A DNA stretch of 14,142 nucleotides from an uncultured Oscillibacter sp. (GCA_902490355.1 CABUDN010000059.1:1-14142); one strand, 5' to 3'; counted from the first letter of the stretch, positions 1 to 6,493 are shown. Program-made: numbers and translations. The notes: generated from the sequence alone by a model not told the origin.

Positions 1-480
1 GCCTACTTCATCTTACGCAGGGCGGTGTGGGAACAGTACCATTGGCAGGAGCTGCCGCCGCTTGCCCTGACGGAGCAGGGAAAACCCTATTTCTCGGATG
101 TTCCTGCTGTCCACTTCAGCCTCAGCCATACCAACGGCGCCGTGCTGGCAGCGCTGAGCGCTGCACCGGTGGGTGTGGATGTGGAGCGGCTGCGGCCGGT
201 GGGCACGCGCATCATGCATCGACTGGCAGATACACAGGATCCCACCGCATTTTTTGACCATTGGGTTCGACGGGAAGCGCTGACCAAGCAGAATGGTATG
301 GGGGTGGGCGCCTCTTTGCACCGGGAACCGGCGGCACAAGCGGGGGTGCGTTGTCAGGCGCTGGACCTTTTTCCCGGCTACGCGGCAGCGGTGGCCTCTG
401 AGGAAGCAGTGGGAACCCTTCGCCGCTATACCTTGGCATCTCTGTTGGAACCCTGGATGCAGGAGCGTTCCATCACATAA
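1..480 (+). CDS. 4'-phosphopantetheinyl transferase, Sfp type (5' end missing)
   Basis: Probably transfers the phosphopantetheine arm of coenzyme A to a serine on acyl or peptidyl carrier proteins. The frame is open from base 1, so the start lies outside the window; 159 codons are visible, and Sfp-type enzymes of about 220 residues would leave some 60 N-terminal residues missing. Visible marks in the usual order are GKPYF, the FSLSHTNG core (Sfp FNLSHS-like), PVGVDVE with the Asp and Glu expected to bind magnesium, and FFDHWVRREALTK, the W-x-x-(K/R)-E-A-x-x-K motif. A GTG at 25 is an in-frame possible start, but no SD site precedes it and the upstream codons fit the family. The 3' end overlaps the convergent acetyltransferase gene by 55 bases. 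The family is secure; the carrier-protein substrate is unknown. Confidence 0.88.
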   Translation, partial: AYFILRRAVWEQYHWQELPPLALTEQGKPYFSDVPAVHFSLSHTNGAVLAALSAAPVGVDVERLRPVGTRIMHRLADTQDPTAFFDHWVRREALTKQNGMGVGASLHREPAAQAGVRCQALDLFPGYAAAVASEEAVGTLRRYTLASLLEPWMQERSIT

Positions 481-905
481 TTTGCCAGCAGCACACCCTG
501 CCGTTCCACTTCCTGACGCCGGAGGATCCGATAGCCCCGGCGGGCGAAAAAGGGCATGGCGGTGATGGAGGCGTGGGTGGTGACAGTGGGAAAGCCCTGT
601 TCCAGCTCCCGGCACAGTGCGGAGGCAATGCCCTGATGCTGATAAGCGTGATGGACGTAAAGACGGTCCAGGTAGCCGGTTTCATCCATGTCTCCAAACC
701 CCACCAGAATGCCCGCCTCTTCCGCCACCAGAGTGCGGTGAGCGCGGAAGGAGCGGTCCCAGGCGGCCAGATCCACCGTGCCGGTGGCCCAGGCATCCAG
801 CTGGCGGGGGGTGTAGTCCCGGGCGTTGATGATGTGGACCGTGTTGTAGAACAGCTGCGCCATTTCCGGACAGTCCGGCGGGCGATAAGGGCGAATTGTG
901 TACAT
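426..905 (-). CDS. GNAT family N-acetyltransferase, YafP-like
   Basis: A 159-residue acetyl-CoA-dependent acetyltransferase, probably cytosolic. It matches my memory of E. coli YafP along its length: an N-terminal IRPYRPPD segment, YTPRQLDAWA (about 31-40), LDRLYVHHAYQHQGIASAL (about 79-97) as the acetyl-CoA binding core with the Q-x-x-G-x-A-type loop, then HASITAMPFFARRGY and the closing NYVME. The substrate is not known. The ATG at 903-905 follows AGGAGG with a 6-nt gap, which fixes the start. The last roughly 15 residues after the fold lie in the 55-base overlap with the 3' end of the transferase gene on the other strand. No convincing minus-strand promoter was found just upstream. Confidence 0.9.
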   Translation of the reverse strand: MYTIRPYRPPDCPEMAQLFYNTVHIINARDYTPRQLDAWATGTVDLAAWDRSFRAHRTLVAEEAGILVGFGDMDETGYLDRLYVHHAYQHQGIASALCRELEQGFPTVTTHASITAMPFFARRGYRILRRQEVERQGVLLANYVMERSCIQGSNRDAKV

Positions 906-958
906 CAGTGTCCTCCTGTGTATGAATGTGCTTGGATGCGTTTGCGCTCAGAATGGAG

Positions 959-994
959 AAACAGCACCGCTGAGCACGGTGTTCCGGTGCTGTT
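959..994. repeat. Inverted repeat beside a -35 box
   Basis: The arms AACAGCACCG (960-969) and CGGTGCTGTT (985-994) are a perfect 10-bp inverted repeat around a 15-base centre. An inner pair, CACCG and CGGTG, gives an alternative shorter stem. The right arm ends one base before the -35 box at 996. It sits between divergent genes and has no T tract, so an operator is more likely than a terminator; function is inferred only. Confidence 0.5.
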
Positions 995-995
995 A

Positions 996-1023
996 TTGAC
1001 TTTTACGGCATAACCAGTATAAT
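996..1023 (+). promoter_or_regulatory. Sigma-A-type promoter of the phosphoribosyltransferase gene
   Basis: TTGACT (996-1001) and a perfect TATAAT (1018-1023) are separated by 16 bases. Predicted transcription starts near 1030, about 46 bases before the ATG at 1076. Confidence 0.8.
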
Positions 1024-1075
1024 ATTTTCGGAAGAAAATTCCCTGTGTGAACAATTTTGAGGGAGGCAAGGAGCT

Positions 1076-1639
1076 ATGCATACCTATCCCATGACGGTGG
1101 CGGGAGTCAAACGGGAACTGCCCATCTGCAAAGTCACCGATGATCTGTACATTGGTGCGTTTATTTGTTTCGGCGATGCGGAACTGACCGTAGCCTGCGC
1201 CCGGGAGCTTTTGAAGCTGGTTCCGGCGGAGAGCTATGACTATCTGTTTACGGCGGAGGCCAAGAGCATTCCCCTGATCCATGAGATGGCCCGCCAGTCC
1301 GGGGCATCCAAGTATTTTGTGGCGCGGAAGGGCCCCAAGGCCTACATGCCGGATCCCATTCACGTGGAGGACCGCTCCATTACCACGGCAGGCGTTCAGG
1401 CGCTGTACCTGGGCCGGGATGATGCGGAGCTGATCCGCGGCAAGCGGGTACTGCTGATGGACGATGTGATCTCCACCGGCGGATCCCTCAAGGCTATGGA
1501 AGAGCTGGTGGAGCTGGCCGGCGGCACGGTAGCCGGGCGCGTAGCGGTGCTGGCGGAGGGCGATGCCCAAAAGCGCACGGATATCCGCTATCTGGCACCT
1601 CTGCCGGTGTTCAACGCCGACGGTACACCCAAAGAATAA
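1076..1639 (+). CDS. Type I phosphoribosyltransferase, adenine-PRTase-like
   Basis: A 187-residue enzyme predicted to join a base to PRPP (or the reverse), probably in purine salvage. The diagnostic PRPP loop is VLLMDDVISTGGS at residues 125-137: hydrophobic strand, two Asp, then the T-G-G-S phosphate loop. The YLFTAEAKSIPL segment (about 57-67) corresponds to the substrate strand of Apt/Xpt-like enzymes. Length fits Apt (about 180), but loop details differ from classical Apt, so the base specificity is left open. The ATG is preceded by GGGAGG at 1061-1066 with a 9-nt gap; a second purine run lies too close to act. It has its own promoter and a strong terminator just after the stop, so it can be a single-gene unit. 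Confidence 0.85.
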   Translation: MHTYPMTVAGVKRELPICKVTDDLYIGAFICFGDAELTVACARELLKLVPAESYDYLFTAEAKSIPLIHEMARQSGASKYFVARKGPKAYMPDPIHVEDRSITTAGVQALYLGRDDAELIRGKRVLLMDDVISTGGSLKAMEELVELAGGTVAGRVAVLAEGDAQKRTDIRYLAPLPVFNADGTPKE

Positions 1640-1645
1640 GACGAT

Positions 1646-1693
1646 GAAACGGCGGTGTGCGGTTACAAACTGGCACGCCGCCATTTCGTTTTT
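1646..1693 (+). terminator. Intrinsic terminator after the phosphoribosyltransferase gene
   Basis: The arms 1646-1660 and 1673-1687 pair over 15 positions with one mismatch and one G-T wobble, around a 12-base loop, and are followed by G and five T (1689-1693). It begins 6 bases after the TAA stop. Confidence 0.85.
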
Positions 1694-1719
1694 GCAGGAG
1701 TGGGAAAGGAGAATACGGC

Positions 1720-2664
1720 ATGCGGGACTATCAGCGGCAGCTGCAAACCCTGCGGGATCAGATTGCGCAGCGGGAGGAGGATCTGGCTGTGCTGGTACGG
1801 CTGGAACAGCAGGAAGAAGCCTGCCGCCGGCAGGTGGAGGAATGCCACGCCCGATGGGAGCAGGAGCAGAAGGATGTGGACCGGCTGGAGCGGGTGAGCC
1901 TTGCTGCGCTGCTGTCGGCACTGCGGGGAAGTAAGGACGAGGACCTGGACCGGGAGCAGGCGGAGGCCTATGCCGCCCGGATGCGCCTGCAGGAGGCGGA
2001 ACGGCAGCTGGCCGGAATCCAGGAAGAGATTCTGGACCGGCGCCGCCGGATCGAGGAGACAGCGGATTGCCGGAGGGCATATGAACAGGTACTGCGGGAA
2101 AAAGAGACTGCCATCTGTGCCCAGGATCCTGCTCTGGCCCGGCAGCTGCAGGCAGCGGAGGAGCGGATTCTGGAGCTGAATACCCGGATGCGGGAGCTGA
2201 ACGAGGCAGCTCAGGCAGGCCGTCAGGCGCTTTTTTGCCTTTCAGCGGCTATAGACCGACTGAACAGTGCCAAGGGTTGGGGGACCTGGGACGTTTTGGG
2301 CGGCGGAATGTTCACGGATGTCATGAAGTATTCCCACATCAATGAGGCCCAGGCGCAGATGGAGCATCTGGCCGACGCTCTGCGGCGGTATCAGGCGGAG
2401 CTGGGGGACGTGCCGGATCTGGCCGGGGAAGCGAATGTGGATCTGCGCCCGGGGGAGTTTACCTGGACATTGGATCTTTTCCTGGATAATCTCTTCACCG
2501 ACGGAATGGTGCTCCACCAAATTACCCAGGCCGGAGACCGTCTCGGGGCCTTGAAAAGCCGGGTTGAAATCCTGCAGGACCGGCTGGAGCGGAAGCGGGA
2601 GGAGAACCAGGCGGCCCTGGATCAGGCCTGTGCCGGGCGGGATCAAATGGTTCTTCAGGCGTAA
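1720..2664 (+). CDS. Predicted coiled-coil protein of unknown function
   Basis: I do not recognise a named family. The 314-residue product lacks a signal peptide and membrane segments. Residues 1-60 and about 75-165 are charged, Glu/Arg/Gln-rich heptad-like helices. A different block follows at 170-265, with the striking motif SAKGWGTWDVLGGG at 183-196 and then KYSHINEAQ; the C-terminus (about 268-310) returns to charged helix. The start at 1720 is chosen because AAAGGAG (1705-1711) lies 8 nt upstream; an earlier in-frame ATG at 1657 falls inside the terminator hairpin and has no SD. It lies 18 bases before the LURP gene and is probably co-transcribed with it. No separate promoter was found after the terminator, so expression may rely on read-through. 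Confidence 0.8.
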   Translation: MRDYQRQLQTLRDQIAQREEDLAVLVRLEQQEEACRRQVEECHARWEQEQKDVDRLERVSLAALLSALRGSKDEDLDREQAEAYAARMRLQEAERQLAGIQEEILDRRRRIEETADCRRAYEQVLREKETAICAQDPALARQLQAAEERILELNTRMRELNEAAQAGRQALFCLSAAIDRLNSAKGWGTWDVLGGGMFTDVMKYSHINEAQAQMEHLADALRRYQAELGDVPDLAGEANVDLRPGEFTWTLDLFLDNLFTDGMVLHQITQAGDRLGALKSRVEILQDRLERKREENQAALDQACAGRDQMVLQA

Positions 2665-2682
2665 TGTAAGAGAGAGGAGAGT

Positions 2683-3159
2683 ATGGGAGTGCGGATGCGT
2701 TTTCGCCAGAGATTGTTTTCCTGGCTGGACAGTTACGATATTTACAATGAGACGGGTGAGACCCTCTATACCGTAGAAGGGAAGCTGGCCTGGGGGCACT
2801 GCCTGCACATTCTGGATTCCACAGGCGAGCATATTGCTACCGTTCAGGAAAAGGTGCTGACCATGCTGCCCCGGTTTGAGCTGTACATGGGGGATCGGCG
2901 TGTGGGCTGTGTGCAGAAGGCCTTTACATTCTTCCGGCCGCGCTTTGACATTGACTGCGGCGGCTGGCAGGTAGAGGGGGACTTCATGGAGTGGGAATAC
3001 CGTGTCACGGAACCCTGCGGGGCTCTGGTGGCGACCATTTCCAAAGAAGTGTTCCAACTGACGGACACTTATGTCATCGATGTGGTGCAGCCATCCGACG
3101 CCCTGCAGGTGCTGATGCTGGTGCTGGCCATTGATGCGGAAAAATGTTCCCGCGGCTGA
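2683..3159 (+). CDS. LURP-one-related protein, YxjI-like
   Basis: A 158-residue protein of the LURP-one-related/scramblase-like fold, the group containing B. subtilis YxjI. Visible marks are the opening RQRLFSWLDSYDIYNETGE, YTVEGKLAWGHCLHILD with the typical alternation of strands, VGCVQKAFTFFRPRFDID, then the WQVEGDFMEWEY strand and a C-terminal helix, VLMLVLAIDAE. No signal peptide or membrane segment is seen outside that helix. The biochemical role of the bacterial members is not established. Two starts are possible: ATG 2683 (AGGAG only 3 nt away) and ATG 2695 (GGGAG 5 nt away); the second gives MRFRQRLFSW, closer to how YxjI begins. The first is listed. It closes a two-gene unit with the coiled-coil gene. 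Confidence 0.82.
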   Translation: MGVRMRFRQRLFSWLDSYDIYNETGETLYTVEGKLAWGHCLHILDSTGEHIATVQEKVLTMLPRFELYMGDRRVGCVQKAFTFFRPRFDIDCGGWQVEGDFMEWEYRVTEPCGALVATISKEVFQLTDTYVIDVVQPSDALQVLMLVLAIDAEKCSRG

Positions 3160-3162
3160 GTA

Positions 3163-3199
3163 CGCCCCGGCCGGTACGGATTTCGTACCGGCCGGGGCG
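3163..3199. terminator. Perfect GC-rich hairpin between convergent genes
   Basis: Arms 3163-3178 and 3184-3199 are perfectly complementary over 16 bp with a 5-base loop, GATTT. It lies 3 bases after the LURP stop and 8 bases beyond the trmD stop on the other strand. Neither side has a run of T, so it is not a textbook intrinsic terminator; a shared bidirectional terminator or 3'-end barrier is inferred. Confidence 0.6.
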
Positions 3200-3207
3200 C
3201 TGCCATA

Positions 3208-3987
3208 TTACAATGCTTCGGAATCTGCCTGTTCTTCCTGGGCAAATTCCTCCCGGGCCTGCTGGAGAATTTTCCGCTCGGCCTTGGTAGTCAGCTGGCT
3301 TTCGTCAAACTTGGCGAACAGGTCCGGACGGCGGCGCATGGTGCGCTTGTAGCTCTCTTTTTTCCGCCAGGCGGCGACTTTTCCGTGATCGCCGGAGAGC
3401 AGAACTTCCGGCACTGCCCGGTCATGCCAGACGGCGGGGCGGGAGTACTGGGGGTATTCCAACAGTCCGTTCCAGTGGGATTCCTCTTCGAAGCACTCCG
3501 CATCCGGCAGAACACCGGGGACCATGCGGCATACGGCGTCGGTAATGGCCATGGCGGGGATCTCACCGCCGGTGAGAACGAAATCTCCCACGCTCAGCTC
3601 TTCATCCACGCACTCGTCCAGAAATCTCTGGTCTACGCCCTCATAGTGGCCGCACACCAGAATCAGGTGCTCGTACCGTTCCTTCAGTTCCCGGGCGATC
3701 TCCTGGTTAAAGGTTCGGCCGCAGGGAGACATGAAGATGGTCCGGCCGGGACCGTATGTTTCCACCACATGGGCCCAGCAGCGGTAGAGGGGATCTGCCT
3801 GCATGACAGCGCCCCGGCCGCCGCCGTAGGGGTAATCGTCCACCTGCATCTGCTTGTTGGTGGTGTAAGCCCGAATCTGGTGGGTGCGGATGGCGATGTG
3901 GCCCCGGGCCTGGGCACGGCCCAGGATGCTGACATTGAGCATGGCATCCACCGACTCGGGAAAGAGTGTCAGAATATCAATGTTCAT
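3208..3987 (-). CDS. trmD: tRNA (guanine-N1-)-methyltransferase TrmD
   Basis: Methylates N1 of G37 in tRNAs that carry G36, using S-adenosylmethionine; this prevents +1 frameshifting. At 259 residues it has the normal length. SPOUT trefoil-knot motifs are clear: YPYGGGRGAVM (53-62), SPCGR (87-91), CGHYEGVDQRFLDE (112-125), and LSVGDFVLTGGEIPAM (131-146), followed by R154 and GLLEYPQYSRP. The general-base Asp of the family (D169 in H. influenzae/E. coli numbering) appears here as Glu in EESHWNGLL. The ATG at 3985-3987 gives the family start MNIDILTLFPE; a longer frame upstream is only rimM overlap. It overlaps rimM by 11 bases and is the last gene of its unit. The rplS gene that often follows trmD is absent here. 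Confidence 0.97.
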   Translation of the reverse strand: MNIDILTLFPESVDAMLNVSILGRAQARGHIAIRTHQIRAYTTNKQMQVDDYPYGGGRGAVMQADPLYRCWAHVVETYGPGRTIFMSPCGRTFNQEIARELKERYEHLILVCGHYEGVDQRFLDECVDEELSVGDFVLTGGEIPAMAITDAVCRMVPGVLPDAECFEEESHWNGLLEYPQYSRPAVWHDRAVPEVLLSGDHGKVAAWRKKESYKRTMRRRPDLFAKFDESQLTTKAERKILQQAREEFAQEEQADSEAL

Positions 3988-4483
3988 CACTGCGCATACC
4001 CTCCAGGATCCGGACCTCCATCCGGTTGGCATCCAGGTCCACGGACCGGATGAATACCTCCGGTACGGCGGGAATCAGGTATTCCTCAGAGCCCCGGACG
4101 GTGTAGACCTTATGGGCGGGATAGGCATCCACGCTGACCAGCTCGCCCAGAAGGGCACCGCTGTCGGCCTCATATACGGAAAGCCCCAGCAGCTCGTCGT
4201 CGAAGTAGACGCCCTGCGGCAGATGCGCGTCCGCCCGGCGGATATACAGGTCCTGTCCCTTGAGGGCCAGGGCGGCGTTCATATCGTCCACACCGGGCAG
4301 CTTCATCAGCACCACGCTCTTATGAACGTGATTGGCGGTGGGGGTCACGGGCTGGCCGTTGAGGAGGAAGGTCTTGAACTGTGTAAGAAAGGCCGGATCG
4401 CCGTCCCGGGGCTGGACCCGGACTTCGCCTCGGATGCCGTGGGCGTTGACAATGCGTCCGACATTAATGGTTTCCAGTTTCAT
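3977..4483 (-). CDS. rimM: 16S rRNA processing protein RimM
   Basis: Assists 30S maturation, binding ribosomal protein S19 and helping form the head of the small subunit. The 168-residue product opens with the hallmark VGRIVNAHGIRGEVRV (about 8-23) of the RimM beta-barrel domain; a PRC-barrel domain follows, with DELLGLSVYEADSGALLGEL (about 96-115) and YLIPAVPEVF (135-144). The ATG at 4481-4483 is preceded by AAAAGGAG with a 7- to 8-nt gap; a frame open further upstream holds no family sequence. It overlaps trmD by 11 bases, consistent with translational coupling. A promoter of its own sits in the 100-base gap before it. Confidence 0.96.
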   Translation of the reverse strand: MKLETINVGRIVNAHGIRGEVRVQPRDGDPAFLTQFKTFLLNGQPVTPTANHVHKSVVLMKLPGVDDMNAALALKGQDLYIRRADAHLPQGVYFDDELLGLSVYEADSGALLGELVSVDAYPAHKVYTVRGSEEYLIPAVPEVFIRSVDLDANRMEVRILEGMRSDEH

Positions 4484-4512
4484 GGAGCAGACTCCTTTTG
4501 CTTGATAGAGAC

Positions 4513-4541
4513 AGTATAACCGGTTTTTCCCGGGCAGGCAA
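4513..4541 (-). promoter_or_regulatory. Sigma-A-type promoter for rimM-trmD
   Basis: On the minus strand TTGCCT (4536-4541) and TATACT (4513-4518) are exactly 17 bases apart. A start near 4506 would leave a leader of about 23 bases containing the rimM SD site. Confidence 0.7.
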
Positions 4542-4553
4542 GAGGCGGCAAGG

Positions 4554-4582
4554 AAAGGAGCGGTGCTGTGCACCGCTCCTTT
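4554..4582 (-). terminator. Hairpin directly after khpA, probable terminator or attenuator
   Basis: Arms 4554-4566 and 4570-4582 form a perfect 13-bp stem with a 3-base loop, beginning one base past the khpA stop. Read on the minus strand the stem ends in TTT and then CCTTG, a weak U tract. On the plus strand it is followed by T residues, but no plus-strand gene ends here. Partial termination for khpA transcripts is inferred. Confidence 0.6.
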
Positions 4583-4583
4583 T

Positions 4584-4814
4584 TCAATCAACGATATCCA
4601 CGGAAACCTTGACGCCGGTGCGCTGCGCATAGGAACGGACCACAGTCCGAATTTCCTTGGCAATGCGGCCCTGACGGCCAATGACCTTGCCCATGTCGTC
4701 GGGGGCGACACGCAGCTCCAACGTCAGTTCCTGATCGCCCTGGATCTCCGTAACGGAAACCGCATCGGGATCATCCACGAGGTTTCTGGCGATATAGAGC
4801 AGCAAGTCTTTCAT
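4584..4814 (-). CDS. khpA: KH-domain RNA-binding protein KhpA (YlqC)
   Basis: A 76-residue single KH-domain protein that binds RNA; in Firmicutes KhpA partners with KhpB (EloR/Jag) and affects cell elongation and division. The RNA-binding G-x-x-G loop is GRQG at residues 46-49 within DDMGKVIGRQGRIAKEIR. The short length and location between rpsP and rimM are the usual ones. The start is fixed by GGAGG 9 nt upstream; that SD sits in the loop of a hairpin that also includes the rpsP stop codon. The gene follows rpsP by 15 bases. Confidence 0.95.
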   Translation of the reverse strand: MKDLLLYIARNLVDDPDAVSVTEIQGDQELTLELRVAPDDMGKVIGRQGRIAKEIRTVVRSYAQRTGVKVSVDIVD

Positions 4815-4832
4815 GATCCGTCCTCCGGATCA
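4814..4832 (-). promoter_or_regulatory. Stop-SD-start hairpin joining rpsP to khpA
   Basis: In the mRNA, UGAUCCG and CGGAUCA form a perfect 7-bp stem with the loop GAGGA. The 5' arm begins with the rpsP stop UGA; the loop carries the khpA SD; the 3' arm ends with the A of the khpA AUG. A ribosome ending on rpsP would open it, so translational coupling is inferred. Confidence 0.65.
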
Positions 4833-5069
4833 GAGGACTTCCACTTTTTTCAGCAGAGCCCGGACGGTGTCGGTGGGCTGAGCGCCGGACTTGATCCAAG
4901 CCTGAGCGCGCTCGGTGTCGATCTTGATCTCAGCGGGAGCGACGCAGGGATTGTAGGTGCCAATCTCCTCGATGAAGCGGCCATCCCGGGGGAAACGGGA
5001 ATCGGCGACAACCACGCGATAGAAGGGAGCCTTCTTGGCGCCCATGCGGCGCAGACGAATCTTAACCAT
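4830..5069 (-). CDS. rpsP: 30S ribosomal protein S16
   Basis: Small-subunit ribosomal protein that helps fold the 16S rRNA 5' and central domains. The 79-residue product shows the S16 hallmarks MVKIRLRRMGAKKAPFYRVV (1-20), then ADSRFPRDGRFIEEIGTYNP (about 22-41) and a C-terminal AQAWIKSGAQPTDTVRALL. The length is normal for short bacterial S16. The ATG at 5067-5069 is preceded by GGAGG with a 9-nt gap; a longer in-frame extension to 5129 is A/T-rich non-coding sequence. It lies 71 bases after ffh and is followed by khpA. Confidence 0.98.
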   Translation of the reverse strand: MVKIRLRRMGAKKAPFYRVVVADSRFPRDGRFIEEIGTYNPCVAPAEIKIDTERAQAWIKSGAQPTDTVRALLKKVEVL

Positions 5070-5140
5070 AATTGTGTACCTCCAAATATTGTAACAAAAT
5101 TTTATATCTATAAATGCCTGGAAATGCACTTATATCCGGT

Positions 5141-6490
5141 TTATTTCAGCCGCTTTTTGCGGCCGAAGGGGGAGCCTTTCCCCATACGGGGCAGGCGGCC
5201 CTTGGTCAGCTGTTTGGTCAGCTGCTGCATCATGTCAAACTGCTTGAGAAGGCGGTTGACATCCGACACATCCAGACCGCAGCCGGCGGCAATACGGCGC
5301 TTGCGGCTGGCACCCAGAATCTGGGGATTTTCCCGTTCCAGGGGGGTCATGGAGAGGATAATGGCCTCGGTGTGGGCCAGGGCTTTGTCGTCGATGGTGG
5401 CGCCCTGGAGCTGCTTGCCCAGTCCGCCGGGCATCATGCCCGCCAGCTGGCTCAAGTCGCCCATGCCGCGGATCTGCTGGAGCTGCTCGTAGTAATCCTG
5501 CAGGGTGAAGCGGTTTTTCTTGAGCTTTTCCTCCAGCTTGGCGGCCTGCTTTTCATCGTAGGTCGCCTGGGCCTTTTCAATAAAGGAGAGCATGTCGCCC
5601 ATACCCAGGATCCGGGAAGCCATCCGGTCGGGATGGAAGGGCTCGATCATATCCAGCTTCTCGCCGGTACCCACGAATTTGATGGGCTTTCCGGTGGAGG
5701 CCCGGATGGAGAGGGCAGCGCCGCCTCGGGCGTCGCCGTCCAGCTTGGTAAGGATCACGCCGTCAATGCCCAGCGCCTCGTCAAAGGCGGAAGCGGCGTT
5801 GACCGCGTCCTGACCGGTCATGGCGTCCACAACCAGCAAAATCTCATTGGGATGGACAGCGGCCTTCATGCGCTTGAGCTCGTCCATCAGCGTCTCGTCC
5901 ACATGGAGCCGGCCGGCGGTGTCCAGGAAGACCATGTCGCTGCCGTAATCCCGGGCGTGACGGATGGCATTTTCCGCGATCTTGACCGGATCGCCCTGTC
6001 CCTGCTCAAACACCGGCAGATCCAGCTGGCCGCCCACCACTTTGAGCTGCTCAATGGCAGCGGGACGGTAGACGTCGCAGGCTGCCAGCAGCGGACGCTT
6101 TTTGTACTGGCGCCGCAGCAGTCCGGCCAGCTTGGCGGTGGTCGTGGTTTTACCGGCGCCCTGCAGGCCTACCATCATCACGATGGTGGGACCGTTGTTG
6201 GCCATGGCGAGCTTGGAACTGGAGCCGCCCATGAGATTCGTCAGCTCTTCGTTGACGATCTTGATGACCTGCTGGGCGGGGGTAAGGCTGTCCAGCACAT
6301 CCGAACCCACAGCCCGCTCCGTCACGGTGGCCACAAAGTCTTTGACCACCTTGTAGCTCACGTCTGCTTCCAGCAGGGCCAGGCGGACTTCCCGCATGGC
6401 CTCCCGGACGTCGTTTTCCGTCAGGCGGCCCTTGCCCCGCAGACGCTTGAATGTAGCGGTAAGTTTTTCAGTAAGACCTTCAAATGCCAT
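5141..6490 (-). CDS. ffh: Signal recognition particle protein Ffh
   Basis: The GTPase of the signal recognition particle: binds 4.5S/scRNA and signal sequences and delivers ribosomes to FtsY at the membrane. At 449 residues it has the usual length. An N domain (about 1-90) is followed by the G domain: GLQGAGKT (109-115 region), DVYRPAAIEQL (139-149), DTAGRLHVDE (190-199), TKLDGDARGG (248-257) and GTGEKLDMIEPF. The M domain (about 327-449) contains the RNA-binding SRKRRIAAG (395-403) and ends in a basic tail, GRKKRLK. The ATG follows AAGGA with a 7-nt gap, the SD lying inside the end of ylxM, only 3 bases away. No SRP RNA gene is seen in the window. Confidence 0.98.
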   Translation of the reverse strand: MAFEGLTEKLTATFKRLRGKGRLTENDVREAMREVRLALLEADVSYKVVKDFVATVTERAVGSDVLDSLTPAQQVIKIVNEELTNLMGGSSSKLAMANNGPTIVMMVGLQGAGKTTTTAKLAGLLRRQYKKRPLLAACDVYRPAAIEQLKVVGGQLDLPVFEQGQGDPVKIAENAIRHARDYGSDMVFLDTAGRLHVDETLMDELKRMKAAVHPNEILLVVDAMTGQDAVNAASAFDEALGIDGVILTKLDGDARGGAALSIRASTGKPIKFVGTGEKLDMIEPFHPDRMASRILGMGDMLSFIEKAQATYDEKQAAKLEEKLKKNRFTLQDYYEQLQQIRGMGDLSQLAGMMPGGLGKQLQGATIDDKALAHTEAIILSMTPLERENPQILGASRKRRIAAGCGLDVSDVNRLLKQFDMMQQLTKQLTKGRLPRMGKGSPFGRKKRLK

Positions 6491-6493
6491 GTC

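Noticed and set aside
905..2080. Minus-strand frame of 391 codons opposite the phosphoribosyltransferase and coiled-coil genes
   Set aside because: Pro/Ala/Arg-rich mirror of real genes that crosses a terminator and a promoter; no recognisable domain.
5070..5140. Separate promoter for rpsP in the A/T-rich gap after ffh
   Set aside because: TATAAA and TACAAT are present on the minus strand, but no -35 at a 16- to 18-base spacing is acceptable; A/T-richness alone is not enough.
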